In this document: one piece after another, positions 49,303 through 64,000 of the stretch | How positions within the stretch are numbered: the first letter of the stretch is position 1 | Layout of the letters: every line of letters begins with the position of its first letter | DNA from: Didymodactylos carnosus | Taxonomy: Eukaryota; Rotifera; Eurotatoria; Philodinida; Philodinidae | Assembly (NCBI GenBank): GCA_905250885.1 | Contig: CAJNOQ010000058.1 | Coordinates: 1 to 64,000, forward strand | Direction: 5' to 3' | Length of the DNA stretch: 64,000 nucleotides | Made by a program: the position numbers and the translations under genes | The notes under the pieces: generated by a model | What the model saw: only the letters and a program-made list of their open reading frames with translations | The model's database searches: none | Told to the model about the DNA's origin: nothing

Positions 49303-50400
49303 TTGATGAACAACGATACGTTAAAGAAACTTTCTCTGAACTATTGTCATTTGTACGATGATACTACGATGATGATCCCAAAAATGTTGCATACAACTAC
49401 ATCTCTGGAGTTACTCGATCTTAGCGCCAATTCACATCTCTCCTTCGACCGCGCCAAGCTTCTTGCAAGCGTTCTGCGCGCCAGTCGCAATCTGCGAACA
49501 TTAGCTCTTCGAAACAGTGATTTCGAACATGACAAATACAAACGATACTTGCACAGTTTGATCACACCCGCACGGTCAATTAGTGTTATTGCATACAACA
49601 GTCAGTGTGACGGTGAAATGAAACTGCATAAGTATAGATTCGAACTATTTGCGGCATTGTTTCTTGATTCGACTAGCATCGAAGAGCTGAAAATCGGGAG
49701 CAAAAGGTGGACAATGAATTTACCGACGTCTCTGAACATGAGTGGGGAATGTGCATCGATGCACACGCTTGATATTAGTGACTTTGCGATCCAGAATGTT
49801 TCTGATCATTTTCTGAACTCCATAGCACAGAATCTGACAAATTTTTTGCATGAACTGTTGCGATGTGAGTGACCGTGATTTATGGTGCATTATTTCTGCA
49901 TTGACAACGCAACGAAAATTACAATCGCTCAAGCTGCATTCACTAGAGAGGGCATCCTTTGGTGGCGATAAATTCGAATCTACATACGTCGAACTCGCGC
50001 GAATGATTCAATCGAATACGTTGCTCAAAAAATTGGAAGTCACCTCGTGTGTCTGGGAAACACCGGAGTTATCGCATTAGCCGAAGAATTGAAAGATAAT
50101 AGTGTATTGGAAAAACTGAATTTCCAGTTTAACATGATTGGCACCGACGGAGCACTAGCGCTTTCTAAAGCTCTTCGATATAACAACACACTGATTGAGC
50201 TCAACGTTTCTTACAATCCCGCAATTGGCCGAGAGAGTCTTTTTCCCATGTTGGAAAGTTTAAAAACGAATGTAGCTTTGAAACAACTCAAGATTTCTGG
50301 TTCCTTGAATCGTAAAAAGAAGAGACACGAGCAGGAACAAATCCAGCATGCCATTCGTGAACTCTCTCATATCAATGAGTTCGTCAGTCTCATTTTACTG
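49303..50400 (+). pseudogene. Leucine-rich-repeat (NLRC3-like ribonuclease-inhibitor type) gene, frame broken
   Basis: Several LRR units of the ribonuclease-inhibitor type can be read: NDTLKKLSLNYC, TSLELLDLSANSHL and NLRTLALRNSDFE at the start; RKLQSLKLHSLE in the middle; and at the end GNTGVIALAEELKDNSVLEK, DGALALSKALRYNNTL and IELNVSYNPAIGRES. These lie in three successive frames, with changes near 49,850 and near 50,055, so one reading frame does not cover the array. An acceptor-like TTTTCTAG precedes the first block, hinting at a lost or unseen upstream exon. Such arrays are common in NLR-like and FBXL-like proteins, and in bdelloid genomes they form large families. Either a pseudogene, or assembly indels in a working gene; the two shifts favour the former. 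Confidence 0.6.
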
Positions 50401-50481
50401 TGGAGGATAATTTCAATAGTATCTTCACCATATTATTCAAGACCTTTTTTAGAACCACTTCTAACTGTATTCGTTTTGTAA

Positions 50482-52157
50482 AGCAAGTCTTTCTGATCAT
50501 TTCAATTTAAAGACACTTTAGACTCGGCTAGGCTTGACAGAATATGAGATGAAATACTGAAAGTCGCTTGAGATAACCGATGTCGAGAACGTTTGTTGTG
50601 TTTTAATTAACTTACATCTGTTCACCGTAAGCCCACAGTGGAATTCGAAGAGAGATTTAGGAGCCAGCACCTCTTTGCCCCCCCCCCTCTGGTCGGGAAT
50701 TCGGTGAGTGAATATACGAATATGGACTTCACAGTGAAGTGTACTATGTACTTGACTGAGCGTGCATAGAAAAAAGCAATTTCAAAGGAACAGCAAGTCA
50801 AACGCGACCAACCTCAAATGTTAAGAGAGGATTCTCGAGAAACTTGAACATTCTCCCAGAGCGCCAAGTGGCCGAAAAGATCTTTGCACAACTTAGAATT
50901 TCTGTGAATTCTAAAATAATCTAGGAGCATCATTTTGAAGTTCTGTCTTTCTCAAAGACTTGTCAGGAGCACATGTAGAATTGAATGTGGATCGAAAGAC
51001 TCTAAGTGATCATACTGAAAATCCGAACCGACCATTCGGCAAAGCGTGACCAGTAAACTAAGTATTTTTATGTTCCAATATTGAGCGCAGGATGAGATGA
51101 GAAAATGTATCCATTTGAAACTCTCACCGATTCTTATAGTGATGTCTTTTTTAGCAGACGTCATTGTTTGTTAAAAAACTGCTTCAATGTATTATCTCAT
51201 TCGATATACAATTTGAAAGAACATGACGATGCGCCTCCTCTGCGTATAAAAGACCCAGACGCGTCGCGTTCTGTCGAGAAATATGTTTTTTTGACGGATT
51301 TCAATATATCGAAAGCGCATCAAAACCAAAAAAGGCGCCTTTCGACTCCTTCAAGTATCGAAGGTTTCCTGAATATTTGACTCAAGTATTACAAAAGACA
51401 CTCAAGGTATTCATCCCACAAAGAAATGAGAACTTTGACTCAATTTTCGATTTTTCGTTTTTTAGGCCAGAGTGTCTACTTTCAGAATATATGCCCATCT
51501 TAATGGTGAATGACTTGAATAAAAACTTCATCTGATCATAGTCAGTATTCTGGAAGTCACACCAACTGTTCATCATGCACATCGCAAACTTGTTTGCCTT
51601 TTTCCTCACTTGTTACTTTTCTGAAATTAGGAATATCGATTTTCTTCCCATTTTGGAATGAACAGCAAAAATCGAAAGTTGAAATTCTGCAAAAGGGCGA
51701 CGACAATCCCTTCATTCAAGTGTTTTTTATTTACTACATTATTTTGAGGGCTTCAAATAGTCGGCGACTCTAGATGAATGTTCCTAGCCAAAGCCTCCTT
51801 TCCAAATTTTTCACTTCCGAACACAAAACTTTGGTTGATTGAAACTTCGGCTGTGATCGATCCTTTCTAGTTATGACTGATATCCATAAAAAATTTCAGC
51901 TTCATCGGTTGGTAGAGAGCCGAAATCGATTTCTGTGTGGGAGGCGATAAAGAACAATTGACTACTGGATGTTCCAAATGTTATACGCTCTCTGAAGTTC
52001 CGTATTCTTTTTATATACTTTTTTTATATTTATCGGAAGAAAAGACAATAAATGAATGTTAATCACTATTAACGTTTTATTTGAAAAATACATGCAAGAA
52101 AATTTAGATTGAGTATCGGTAAGTAATACATTAATTTCTTTGGTTGTGTTATTCGAC
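50482..52157. other. Intergenic stretch, no recognised gene
   Basis: A run of C at about 50,680 and unremarkable AT-rich DNA. The frame at 51,105-51,380 is the longest here, but it has no known domain, and its first half overlaps low-complexity sequence. Confidence 0.35.
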
Positions 52158-53424
52158 GCTCGCTGTTAAAAAAAAGTCACAGTAAAAACGTGGCATCATG
52201 AAACTAATGTCACATTTTAACTGTAACTTTATATATACTTTATTAACGTTTTTTCTGTGGCAATGTCACATCCTAACGACATCTAAAAACGGATTTTCCG
52301 TGACATCACTTTGCATTATTTAAAATAGACCAATGGGATGAAGATAATGAAGATATTTTTCCCGTTACATGTCACCGTAAATTTGAAAAACGAAATGTCC
52401 GTGGTTTTCTCACCTACTTTTCTCTGAACCACATACAGAAGTTCGTCGATCATTGAGTAAGGTCCGTGAAATATGTTTCCTCGGAGCAAAAGCGATAAAA
52501 ACATCTTTTAAAAAGAACTTTTCTTTAATTTCTTCAACGTAGTTCATAAAATAAGAAACGCAGAACAACAACGATGAAGAAGAAAGTAAAATTCGTCGTT
52601 ATTGATATTATTGATAACGGCTAATGACTTTTCATGGCTAAATGTTTTTATCTGATACAAAGGAAAATGGCCGTATGCAATTTATTAAGTAACTCGACAT
52701 TCTAGTATTTGCTTAAAACTACCATAAACCAACTCGTTTGTCTGACGATCGGACAAACAGACAGTTGTACCTCTGTGTGATAAAAGGGATTAAACCAATA
52801 AGATTAATTATCATGGCGAAATTAGTCCTGATCAGAAAAACGCGAAGCATAAATTTGAAAACGTGAAGTGGTCTTCTTCATTTTCGAAGTGAAAAACAGA
52901 GTAGGAAACGACTTTTACAAAGTAGAAGATCGCTTTGCTTTCGTAGAGACCACCAATCATTAGAAACATTGTCTAGCATTGAGATGACGCTGAAAATCTG
53001 TGATTTGAAACGGGAAAAATGTGACAATGTGACGCGACAAAAAAAATGCGACTGCAAGAGTTGACGCAAAAACGTTGAAAATAACGTTTTTTTCCGGATG
53101 TCACGATAAACCCATTTCAATCAACGTTAAAAAAGTTGAAGCTAACGATAAAAGTGTGACGTCCCGAAAAAGCAACAATTTTAATGTGACTTTGCCACGG
53201 ATTTTACGTGACTACTTTTTACAGTGTAGCGCAATACGAAAACCGTGACAGCAAGAGATGACAGTAAAAACGTTTAAAGTAACGTTTTCTGCTAATTTCA
53301 CGGTGAATCCGTTTCATTCAGCATTAAAAGTGTTGAAGTCAACAGCAAAAATGTGACACTGCAAAAACACAACATTTTTGCTGTGACTTTCCCACCGATT
53401 TCGTGTGACTTTTTTTGGCAGTGC
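52158..53424. mobile_element. Non-autonomous element with GTCAC-rich ends and an internal tandem duplication
   Basis: The left end reads GCTGTTAAAAAAAAGTCAC, and the right end GTGACTTTTTTTGGCAGTG. The flanks are dense in AAACGTT and TGTGAC/GTCACA words. Near the right end a block of about 190 bases (53,036-53,218) is followed by a related copy (53,227-53,420), each with AAAAACGTT, AACCCATTTCA-type or AATCCGTTTCA-type, and GTGACTTT landmarks. No transposase is seen in the centre. Confidence 0.5.
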
Positions 53425-53800
53425 CGCTGTTGTTTTCTTATGAGTTGCAACAGCAATGTCTTGCTGATTGGATCATACATTCACTAATCATTTTATTTTA
53501 CTGTAACAGAATGACTCATCTACAGATCATAATAACGTCTGATTTCTCAACTAAATAGAGATCTGTTTTCCTGTCCTAGTTTCACATATTTCATCTCATT
53601 CTCAGTCAATAAATAAAGTCTCACGTTTCTTCTGATATTTTAAATTGGTTCGAACAAGTCAGCTATGTTTTAGAAATAGACTTTGTTTTGTAAGAGGAGC
53701 GTTATTGGATTTGCGCGTATTTTAGTTGTCTTTTTATAAAATATCAGCACTTATTTTTGAAAGAGTTATCAACGACCATTATTTTATTTTAGATAAAAGA

Positions 53801-56800
53801 TGTCATCTGGACCGTCGAAAATCAGTAGAAGTTTACCTCATTTACAAAATTTAATAAAACGTGATCCAGAGGCGTACAAAGAAGATGTACGTGAATAGTT
53901 CTCCTATTATTATATGTTTAAATTTTTATTCTCTTGCTTATTTGTTTTAGTTCAAATTGCAATATTTAAATTTTGAAAGTCAGTTCGTGGAATTAATGAC
54001 GAAACCAGATATATGGAGTAAAACATTAGCCGAACAAATAACGTTTATTGCACAAGTAAGAAAGTGTCTAGTGGAAATAGACCAGTTTAAAAGACAGTGC
54101 CAATAATCGCGTTCCTTTTTCACAACAGTCAATTTATCTGTCATGATTATCTTTTCTGTCCTCTAGGTTGCTCAATGCTATCGTGACGAGACAAAAAATG
54201 TGTCACAAATGTTTATGGATGTACTGAAACTGTATTCAACCGTTTTGAATCGCGATATGCGTTTAATCTTGGTTCGTGCATTAATATTAATGCGTAATCG
54301 TAATTTAATCGGATGTCAGGAACTAGCAGAAGTATTTTTTCGTCTATTACGTGTACAAGATCGTTTACTAAAAGCACATATTCAAACACATATTATTAAT
54401 GACATCAAACGAATTAATCAAAAACATAAAAATCTAAAACTAAATAGTGTACGTATAGACAACATTGTAAATTTAATCGATAAAAATACACTCCTGTTCA
54501 TTAGCCATCAAAATGATGCTAAACTGATCCGTCGTGAACACTAAACGCGTTAATTTTGTTTTTTTTGTTTAGTTGAATCTAAGTTTTTTGACACAAATAT
54601 GCTCCCTTCTATTTTCTTATTTATTTTCTTTTTAGACATTACAAAATTTTATGTATACCGTTATAAAAGAGAATAATCCAGCAGCAGTCAAAGTATCGCT
54701 GGTAATTATTCAAACTAATACGATTCCCTACTCTAAAACTATGTTTATGTACGTACGTTTTCTCTTACAGGATATAATGGTTGATTTATATCGTAAAAAT
54801 ATTTGGAATGATGCAAAAACCGTCAATATTATTGCAAATACATGTTTTTCAAAAATAACTAAAGTAAATGCGATTTTTTCACTCTCGCTGGTATACTATC
54901 GTTCTTGTTTCTTTTTAAGATTCAAGTAGCGGCCGTGAACTTTTTTCTTGGAACTAGTAAAGCTCAAGACGAAAATTCAGATTCAGATGATGTATGATAT
55001 ATTCAAGTTAAACTCCTGGTCATCTATATAACATGTCTGTTTTTGGTCTAGGATGATAAACCAACTAGAAAAGAAATTTTATTATCACATCGTGTTGGAA
55101 AAAAATCAGAAAAACGAAAAAAACGAACAGAAAGAGCATTAAAATTGTTAACGGTACGTAAATACCACTCGATACTTAATAAACTTCGTTTAGGCGAAGA
55201 AAACAACAAGATTGAAGGAGTTTATAGAAAATGCTTCGTAGTTGTATCAGAAAAGTGTTTTTGTCAAAATTTCTGGAGTGCCAGCGACTCTAGGCTAAAG
55301 TTTATAAGAATATCAAGAGGTTTATTGTTACATTTGTCCGACAAAACCGACAAGTACCGAATTAAAGATAGATCCGTTAATATGATAGAAGATTCTTACA
55401 TTGTAAACTTTCAATGTGCAATTCAGCGGGTTGTTTCTTTTAGAAACAATCGAAGAAGAAAAAAGTCGAAATATTTAATTATTCTGCTCTTCACTTGTTA
55501 TATGATCCACAAGGTAAGTTTGAAGGCACATCTCTCGCTTGGAAACACTATGTCATGTGTTCATTTTTCTAGATTTTTCTGAGAAACTTTTTCGTCTATT
55601 AGAAACATCGAATGAACGTTTTGAAGTCAAATTACTTTTACAAGATTTAATCTCACGTCTCATTGGTTTACATCATTTAATTTTACTAAACTTTTATCCA
55701 TATATTCAACGTTATTTGCAGCCTCATCAAAAAGAAGTAACAAAAATTTTACTGTTCATTGCACAAGCTGCCCATGATCTCGTGCCACCCGATATTTTGG
55801 AATCAGTGTGTAAAACAATTGCTATGAATTTTATTACTGAAAGAAATTCACATGAAGTCATGGCAGTTGGGTAGGTAAAGATGTTTGTTTACACAATCGA
55901 ATACTGTGATATATAGAAAGAAATGTATGATAAGATCCATCTTACAAAACAATTCAGCTTACATTTTGTTTTTAATAGTTTGGAAACGTTTTAAAATACA
56001 AGTTGAAAGATCTCAAACAGTTGGATGTTAATTGTCTGATTTTGTTTTCCCAATATTAATTCGTTTCTGCTTATAATTTTAGTCTGAATACAATTCGTGA
56101 AATATGTAGCCGTTCTCAGTTAGCAATGAACATGGATTTACTTCACGATTTGGCGAAGTACAAAACATACCGAGATAAATCCGTATCCGCATCAGCTAGA
56201 TCATTAATACAGTTGTTCAGAGAAAAAAATCCACGTTTACTAGAAAAGAAAGATCGAGTAAGGTTGTTACAATACTCTGGTATCATCTCGCGTAACTGTA
56301 TTTTATTTATATTTCTAGGGTAAACCAACTATAGCACAACGTGAGTTGAAACCATTACAATATGGAGAATCAGATGCTAAAACATATTTACCCGGTGCCG
56401 AATTATTACAAAGTAAATATTAAAAAAAGTTAGTTTGGATGATGAATGATGCTTTTGGCTCTTTCAGAAGATGAGAATAACACGAAAGAAATGGACGAAT
56501 CGAGAGATAAAGTGAAGAGTGACGAAAGTGAAACGGATGATGACGATGATGATGATGATGAAAAAGGATGGATCGATGTTTCACATTCAGATAATGAGAC
56601 AGATACAGAAGAAAACGAAGAAAACGATCAAGTAAGACGTTTCCCTACGTTTATACTCATTTAAGTTTTCTCAGCAGTTATTGTGAATCTGTTAGAACCA
56701 TTTTTTTAAAAGTGTTTTTATGTAGTTTTCCATTCTCATTGGAAGTAATGATTTGCCTAAAACTCTTGAAAAATACGATCGCGACTCTAGTCATTGTTAA

Positions 56801-58807
56801 GTTCTTTGCTAATAACATCCAGACGAGTTTGCGATGGCGATAAACTGACGTATGATTAAGGAGATTTTTAGATTTTATTGTTTTCATTATCGTAGTTATA
56901 CACCGTAGATCTTGATTAGCAGTAGCTATTTTCGAATGCCTTTTACCATTCGAAATTTTAGGAATATTTTCATGTCTTTCTTATTTTTCTTATTTCGTTG
57001 TTTGTAAGACAGATCATCACAGTAAACTAACACATTTTCTACTGATAAACTGGTACGTTTTTTTCTTGAAGAAGAGAGAATATTAGAAAATACTATAAAT
57101 AAGTACTGATAATAATTTTATCGAAAGAAAGAATTATGGATAGAAAGTTAGTATCGATGATTTGTCACTTTAAGGGCAGAAAATGATAAAACCAGGAAGA
57201 AACTTCTGCTCGAAGCTCTTGAAAACAGTTTTTGGATCGATCATCTAGTTTTAGAAGTAGGTGTATAAAGCGATAACCACAGTCTTATAAAAGTGGAAAA
57301 ATGGAAGACAAAAACATTTTGTTATTGACACATTAAGAAATTCTGTAACTGTATGATTAATGAATGACCAAATAGCTGTTTATTTTCTTTTATTATAGAC
57401 TAATGAACTACCGTCAACAAATATGAATGCGTCCATGGCTGAAGATGAACGTATTTCGAAAGCAATGGAGGTGGTTACAAGTCGAATATTAACACAATCC
57501 GAATTTGAACAATTGAGGGTAACTCAATTAAAAAAACATCTCGAAGACAAAAGAGGAGATAAATCAACGTCAAAACGGAAAACAATAACAATTGATACGG
57601 ATTCAGAAGACGACAATCAAAGAACAAATAAGTAAGTGAATACATGTTATTTATGAAAGTTTTATTCGCTAAAAAGTAATATTAACGAGACGGTAACTAT
57701 TATATTTATTAATCTCGTTTTGGCCTATATCAAACACCGTGTAGTTCAGGCAAAAAAGCCTTTAATTCAGCATTGTTTGTAAAAGTATTAGTATGTATTA
57801 TGAAATACGATTAAGTTTTCAAATGAGCCTGACTATTACGATTTGTACGTTTTTCCGATAAGGTTTTTTTAGCTATAGGTAAAAGGATTTCATGTGAGAA
57901 GAACGTACTGTTTTTTTTTAGCGAAACGAACGAGTAGACCTACAAACTGAGAAGCCGTCGTTGCTGACGAAAAATTGTGAATAAACGTTTACTGCTACTT
58001 TCTCCATTCAAAAGAATTGTTTCAAACAAAACTAAGATGGAACTGAACAGAGTGTTGTCCTACGTCCTAAAACAGTCATTTAGAATCACTCTATTTCTTA
58101 CCATTTTGCGTGTTTTCCTATATTGTTGAGGAGAAAAAGGTATTATTAGAAGCCTAGAAAAGATATTAATAACGATTCATAATGCCCCTGCGAATCAATC
58201 GATCAACCTACAGATCTAAGAATCAACCATTCATTCCCATAGAACACGGTGAAAATAGGGACAACGAATGCCTTATGTTCGATAATCATCTTGTCTAAGG
58301 AAATATTTTTTAACGTTTATACATTAAAAATTGGAGTGCAATTCATTTTGTAGATCAATTAGATTTTTTCAATTTATATTTTATTTTCATTTAGTGATGA
58401 ATTAATATCACTACATGATATCGAACGTGTTCATAAAAAACGTCGACATGACAGAGAATCTCGACTTGAAACTGTAATGGTATGTAATCATATTCAGCAT
58501 CAATTATTTAACATTCTTTAATACTAATTCATTTGCGTTTGTGTGTAGGCCGGTCGTGAGGGTCGTCCAAAATTTGGTAAATGGAAAAAAGAAGGGAAAG
58601 GCAAAACAAATAAAGAAAAATTGAAAAGCAAAAATTTCATGATGTTAAAACCAAAATTAAAAGGAAAACAAAAACGATCGTTCCGAGAGAAACAAGTAAA
58701 ATTTAGCTTTAATAATCTTTATTCTAAGAAAGAGTAATCATTGTTTGTATTAATATATTTAGGTTGCTCTTCGAGATTCATTATTAAAACAAAAACGACT
58801 CAAATAA
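53801..58807 (+). CDS. SDAD1: SDA1 homolog (SDAD1), ribosome biogenesis factor
   Basis: Sixteen exons (53801-53886, 53951-54055, 54167-54448, 54636-54701, 54771-54863, 54920-54991, 55052-55153, 55444-55513, 55573-55870, 56083-56257, 56319-56412, 56468-56631, 57399-57631, 58395-58479, 58549-58695, 58763-58807) cover the whole nuclear protein that acts in 60S subunit maturation and export. Clear blocks: [69 protein letters not shown], an acidic run of Asp, and the C-terminal KNFMMLKP and [17 protein letters not shown]. Oddity: the expected ATG at 53,801, seven bases after a TTTTAG acceptor, is not in the frame of exon 1. A one-base loss near 53,818-53,822 separates MSSGPSK from ISRSLPHLQ. This may be a sequence error, an allele defect, or use of an unseen upstream start exon. 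All later junctions keep frame. Confidence 0.9.
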
Positions 58808-60883
58808 TTGAGTTTATTTATTGTTATTTCTTCTAAAAATAATCGATTGTTATTTGTAAACATTTTATTATTGTTATAAAACAAAAGCTAAAACAAAAAT
58901 TTATACTCGGTTTAAACATTCATTTATTTGGTATGAATTGAATATAACTGAAATTAATTTGTTCTCTATGTAAAGAGAATTTTGAAAATACAATATTTAC
59001 GTTTTGCTTGTTATTAGACGAAAGACAGAAATTACTATCCATTTCAAAATACAAGAGCAGTGGCTATTTTTTGAATAATTTTTGATAGAAAGCAGCTAGA
59101 GAGCTTCGATTTTCACCATACAAAAGAGAAGACTTGGAGACATGTTTCCACAAACAGAATTATTTTCACAAGAGTTTTCTGAAACAGGCTGTTTAGGAGA
59201 TCTTTGGAAAACCAGATCGTATGTAAAAATGTTCCAATAGGATAATGTTGACCTTTTTAATGGACTGATAATTCGGGATGTGTTCGTGAAAATGGGAGTC
59301 AAGCGAGACCTAGATTTTCTACGGCTCTGGCGTTGTATCGGATTTCCTACGAGTCCCAGGATTGGCACCTGGTGGCTCTTTGTAGCCTTGAAAACCAATG
59401 GACTATAGATAATCGATCATGCTGAGTCTCATGGCAATATTTGCTTTTAGAAAAAGTTTAAAAATCCACCGAAAAAGGGAGTTTTACGAAAACTAGGGTT
59501 TTCAGACTGTTTTTACCTAATTCACCACGTTCTGATGTATTTTGAGTGAACAGTGAATTTTTAATATTAGGTGAAAACAGTCTAAAAATCCTAGTTTTCG
59601 TAAAACTCCCTTTTTCGGTGGATTTTTAAACTTTTTCTAAAAGCAAATATTGCCATGAGACTCAGCATGATCGATTATCTATAGTCCATTGGTTTTCAAG
59701 GCTACGAAGAGCCACCAGGTGCCAATCCTGGGACTCGTAGGAAATCCGATACAACGCCAGAGCCGTAGAAAATCTAGGTCTCGCTTGACTCCCATTTTCA
59801 CGAACACATCCCGAACTATCAGTCCATTAAAAAGGTCAACATTATCCTATTGGAACATTTTTACACACGATCTGGTTTTCCAAAGATCTCCTAAACATTC
59901 TAAAAACAGCTTTTCCTGTCTGGATAAGAGGAAAAGAATCAGGAATGGGAAAAAGTCAACAAATTCACAGAATGAATAATCTTTTTTTGTACAATAAGAA
60001 CAAACATATCGATTGCAATTAACGATTCATATTACAAAGAAGTTCTATTGCAGCTTGATATGAACTATATTTTACCGAAAGTGATTGTAACTTAAGGTCA
60101 ACACTTCAAGGCGTAATTGGTGGACAGCGATATTTTCACGTTTGACTACGTTGAGTATAAGTTTCAATATATTTAACTCTTTTTTTTTAAAATAATTTAC
60201 ACATTGTAAACATTCTTCGCTTACGCAAAACTTTTATGGTTGAAGAAAACAAATGATAAATTCTAGTTTTTTTATGTATAATGTTAATACCTCCTTATTG
60301 AAACAATTGTCTTTTAATAATAGCATATTATTCAATCTTGAAGTTTCATCATCATCTTGAATAAATATTATTTTTCTGTTGCTAAAATAATTTAGAGTTT
60401 GTTTAATAACAATTTTATGCAATAATTTTAATTTTTGTTCGGCAAAATGCATCATCATTAAATAGTAGCCATACTAAGATATTTAATAATTTTTCTTTAC
60501 TAATAAAATAGATTCTATTACTAATTATTCTTCTTTATTATACTGACAAAAAAAGTAAATTACAACAAGCAGATAAACATGTAGAAAAGCGTAGCAAGAA
60601 CAAATGAAAAAAAGATGATCACAATATACATTACTAGAAAAAATCTATAGCAAGATTTTTTCTGTTAATGACATATTCACAGGGTAGTTCATTGAATAAG
60701 TAAAAGTTCAGTATGAAAAGTTACTTCTGTTTAGTTTTTCTTTTCCAAAATACAATTATCAAAACTTACAATGTAGAAAAAGAATAATAGTAGCAAAAAT
60801 AAATTGCATTTATTTGCTTAAAAAAATTGGATGGAAAGACTGTACGTGTGTTTGTAGTATTCTTAATAATCAGATTGAAGAAA
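58808..60883. other. Convergent intergenic region with a fold-back repeat
   Basis: Between the SDA1 stop and the SECIS of the opposite-strand gene. Apart from the large inverted repeat listed separately, it is AT-rich and non-coding. The two open frames inside the repeat arms are mirror images of each other. Confidence 0.5.
59191..59896. repeat. Large fold-back: two arms of about 330 bases, spacer about 43
   Basis: 59,191-59,522 and 59,566-59,896 are near-identical inverted copies, with few mismatches (for example CAAAGAGCC against its partner CGAAGAGCC). Landmarks include CTAGGTCTCGCTTGACTCCC and its reverse, and AGTTTTACGAAAACTAGG and its reverse. Each arm holds the same small open frame, but nothing recognisable. 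Such near-perfect arms imply a recent origin or gene-conversion-like repair. A fold-back transposon or a head-to-head duplication are both possible. Confidence 0.85.
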
Positions 60884-60960
60884 TACAATTTACGTTCAGA
60901 ACTTATCCTTCTGTTTACAATTCCAGAGTTCGGATAAATTCGTCAATAAAAAAAATTGTA
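60884..60960 (-). promoter_or_regulatory. SECIS element (type II) of thioredoxin reductase
   Basis: Read on the minus strand, 146 bases after the stop codon. Helix I: TACAATTT (60960-60953) with AAATTGTA (60891-60884). Core: TGAC (60945-60942) opposite TGAA (60898-60895), giving the tandem G-A/A-G pairs of the SECIS quartet. Helix II: GAATTTATCC (60941-60932) pairs over 10 bases with GGATAAGTTC (60908-60899). The apical loop starts G-AA, 12 bases from the core, and holds a mini-stem TCTG/CAGA, as in type II elements. The base before UGA is U rather than the usual A. The fold matches every other hallmark and is exactly where the Sec codon requires it. Confidence 0.85.
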
Positions 60961-60989
60961 CATTCAATCGATTAAAATTAAGAAAATAT

Positions 60990-61106
60990 AAAGTTCCCTA
61001 TTAGTCGAGAGAAAAAAATACAAGGTTCAAAAAATTATTGGTTGAGATTGATGTGTGTTAATTAGATAGTTGTATTTTTCTCTCTCTTCTAGCTAATAGG
61101 GGAACT

Positions 61107-61108
<2 letters not shown>
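60990..61108 (-). repeat. Long hairpin starting just after the Sec codon
   Basis: On the plus strand AAAGTTCCCTATTAG (60990-61004) pairs with CTAATAGGGGAACTTT (61093-61108). Inward, GAGAGAAAAAAATACA pairs with TGTATTTTTCTCTCTC with one mismatch. The loop is about 48 bases. In the mRNA the stem begins 4 bases after the UGA and includes part of the UAA stop codon. It lies between the Sec codon and the SECIS. Confidence 0.75.

Positions 61109-64000
<2,892 letters not shown>

Noticed and set aside
59096-59979. Two similar proteins of about 100 residues on opposite strands
   Set aside because: They are the same sequence in the two arms of the inverted repeat. No start context, no domain and no codon bias.
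60320-60460. TCATCAT clusters considered as SECIS core on the minus strand
   Set aside because: No partner GA motif or helix at the right distance. The fold at 60,884-60,960 satisfies all requirements.

Overview
The window looks like nuclear DNA of a small invertebrate, most probably a bdelloid rotifer. It is strongly AT-rich. Conserved animal genes are broken by short GT-AG introns. Many coding starts sit a few bases after a TTTTAG acceptor, as expected with spliced-leader trans-splicing. Short palindromic DNA elements are everywhere. Two protein types are ones I associate with bdelloid genomes: a B-box-like zinc finger and an NLRC3-like leucine-rich-repeat array. The species call is inference.

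Layout: 2.3-4.8 kb (-) peptide-type GPCR. 4.8-13.2 kb mostly gene-free AT-rich DNA with palindromic repeats. 13.2-17.1 kb (+) nucleoporin Nup88, with a dead antisense coiled-coil relic in its last intron. 17.5 kb a tRNA-type SINE with a CORE/MIR-like motif. 18.5-21.7 kb (-) a secreted protein with two Kunitz-like regions. 19.1 and 23.8 kb an inverted pair of TA-flanked non-autonomous elements. 26.5-29.2 kb (+) eIF2 gamma. 30.5-34.6 kb (+) cathepsin F. 37.4-38.6 kb (+) an intronless fusion of a B-box/coiled-coil region with a bacterial-type O-methyltransferase. 41.2-42.1 kb (+) ispE and 42.6-43.1 kb (+) ispF, both intronless. 44.5-44.8 kb (-) a small secreted four-cysteine peptide. 46-49.2 kb a cluster of palindromic elements. 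49.3-50.4 kb (+) a broken LRR gene. 52.2-53.4 kb another repeat element. 53.8-58.8 kb (+) SDA1/SDAD1. 59.2-59.9 kb a large fold-back repeat. 61.1-64.0 kb (-) the 3' half of a thioredoxin reductase ending Gly-Cys-Sec-Gly, with a SECIS hairpin at 60,884-60,960.

Most exciting region: 37-43 kb carries three intronless bacterial-type coding sequences between ordinary intron-bearing animal genes. IspE and IspF act one after the other in the MEP (non-mevalonate) isoprenoid pathway, which animals are not expected to have; both keep their catalytic motifs. ispF also has a host-style acceptor just upstream of its start. This suggests transferred genes that have been made expressible by the host. The methyltransferase has been joined to a host-type B-box region, so it is domesticated rather than contamination.

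The second point is the selenoprotein gene, for which both the recoded UGA and a complete type II SECIS fold can be read from the sequence.
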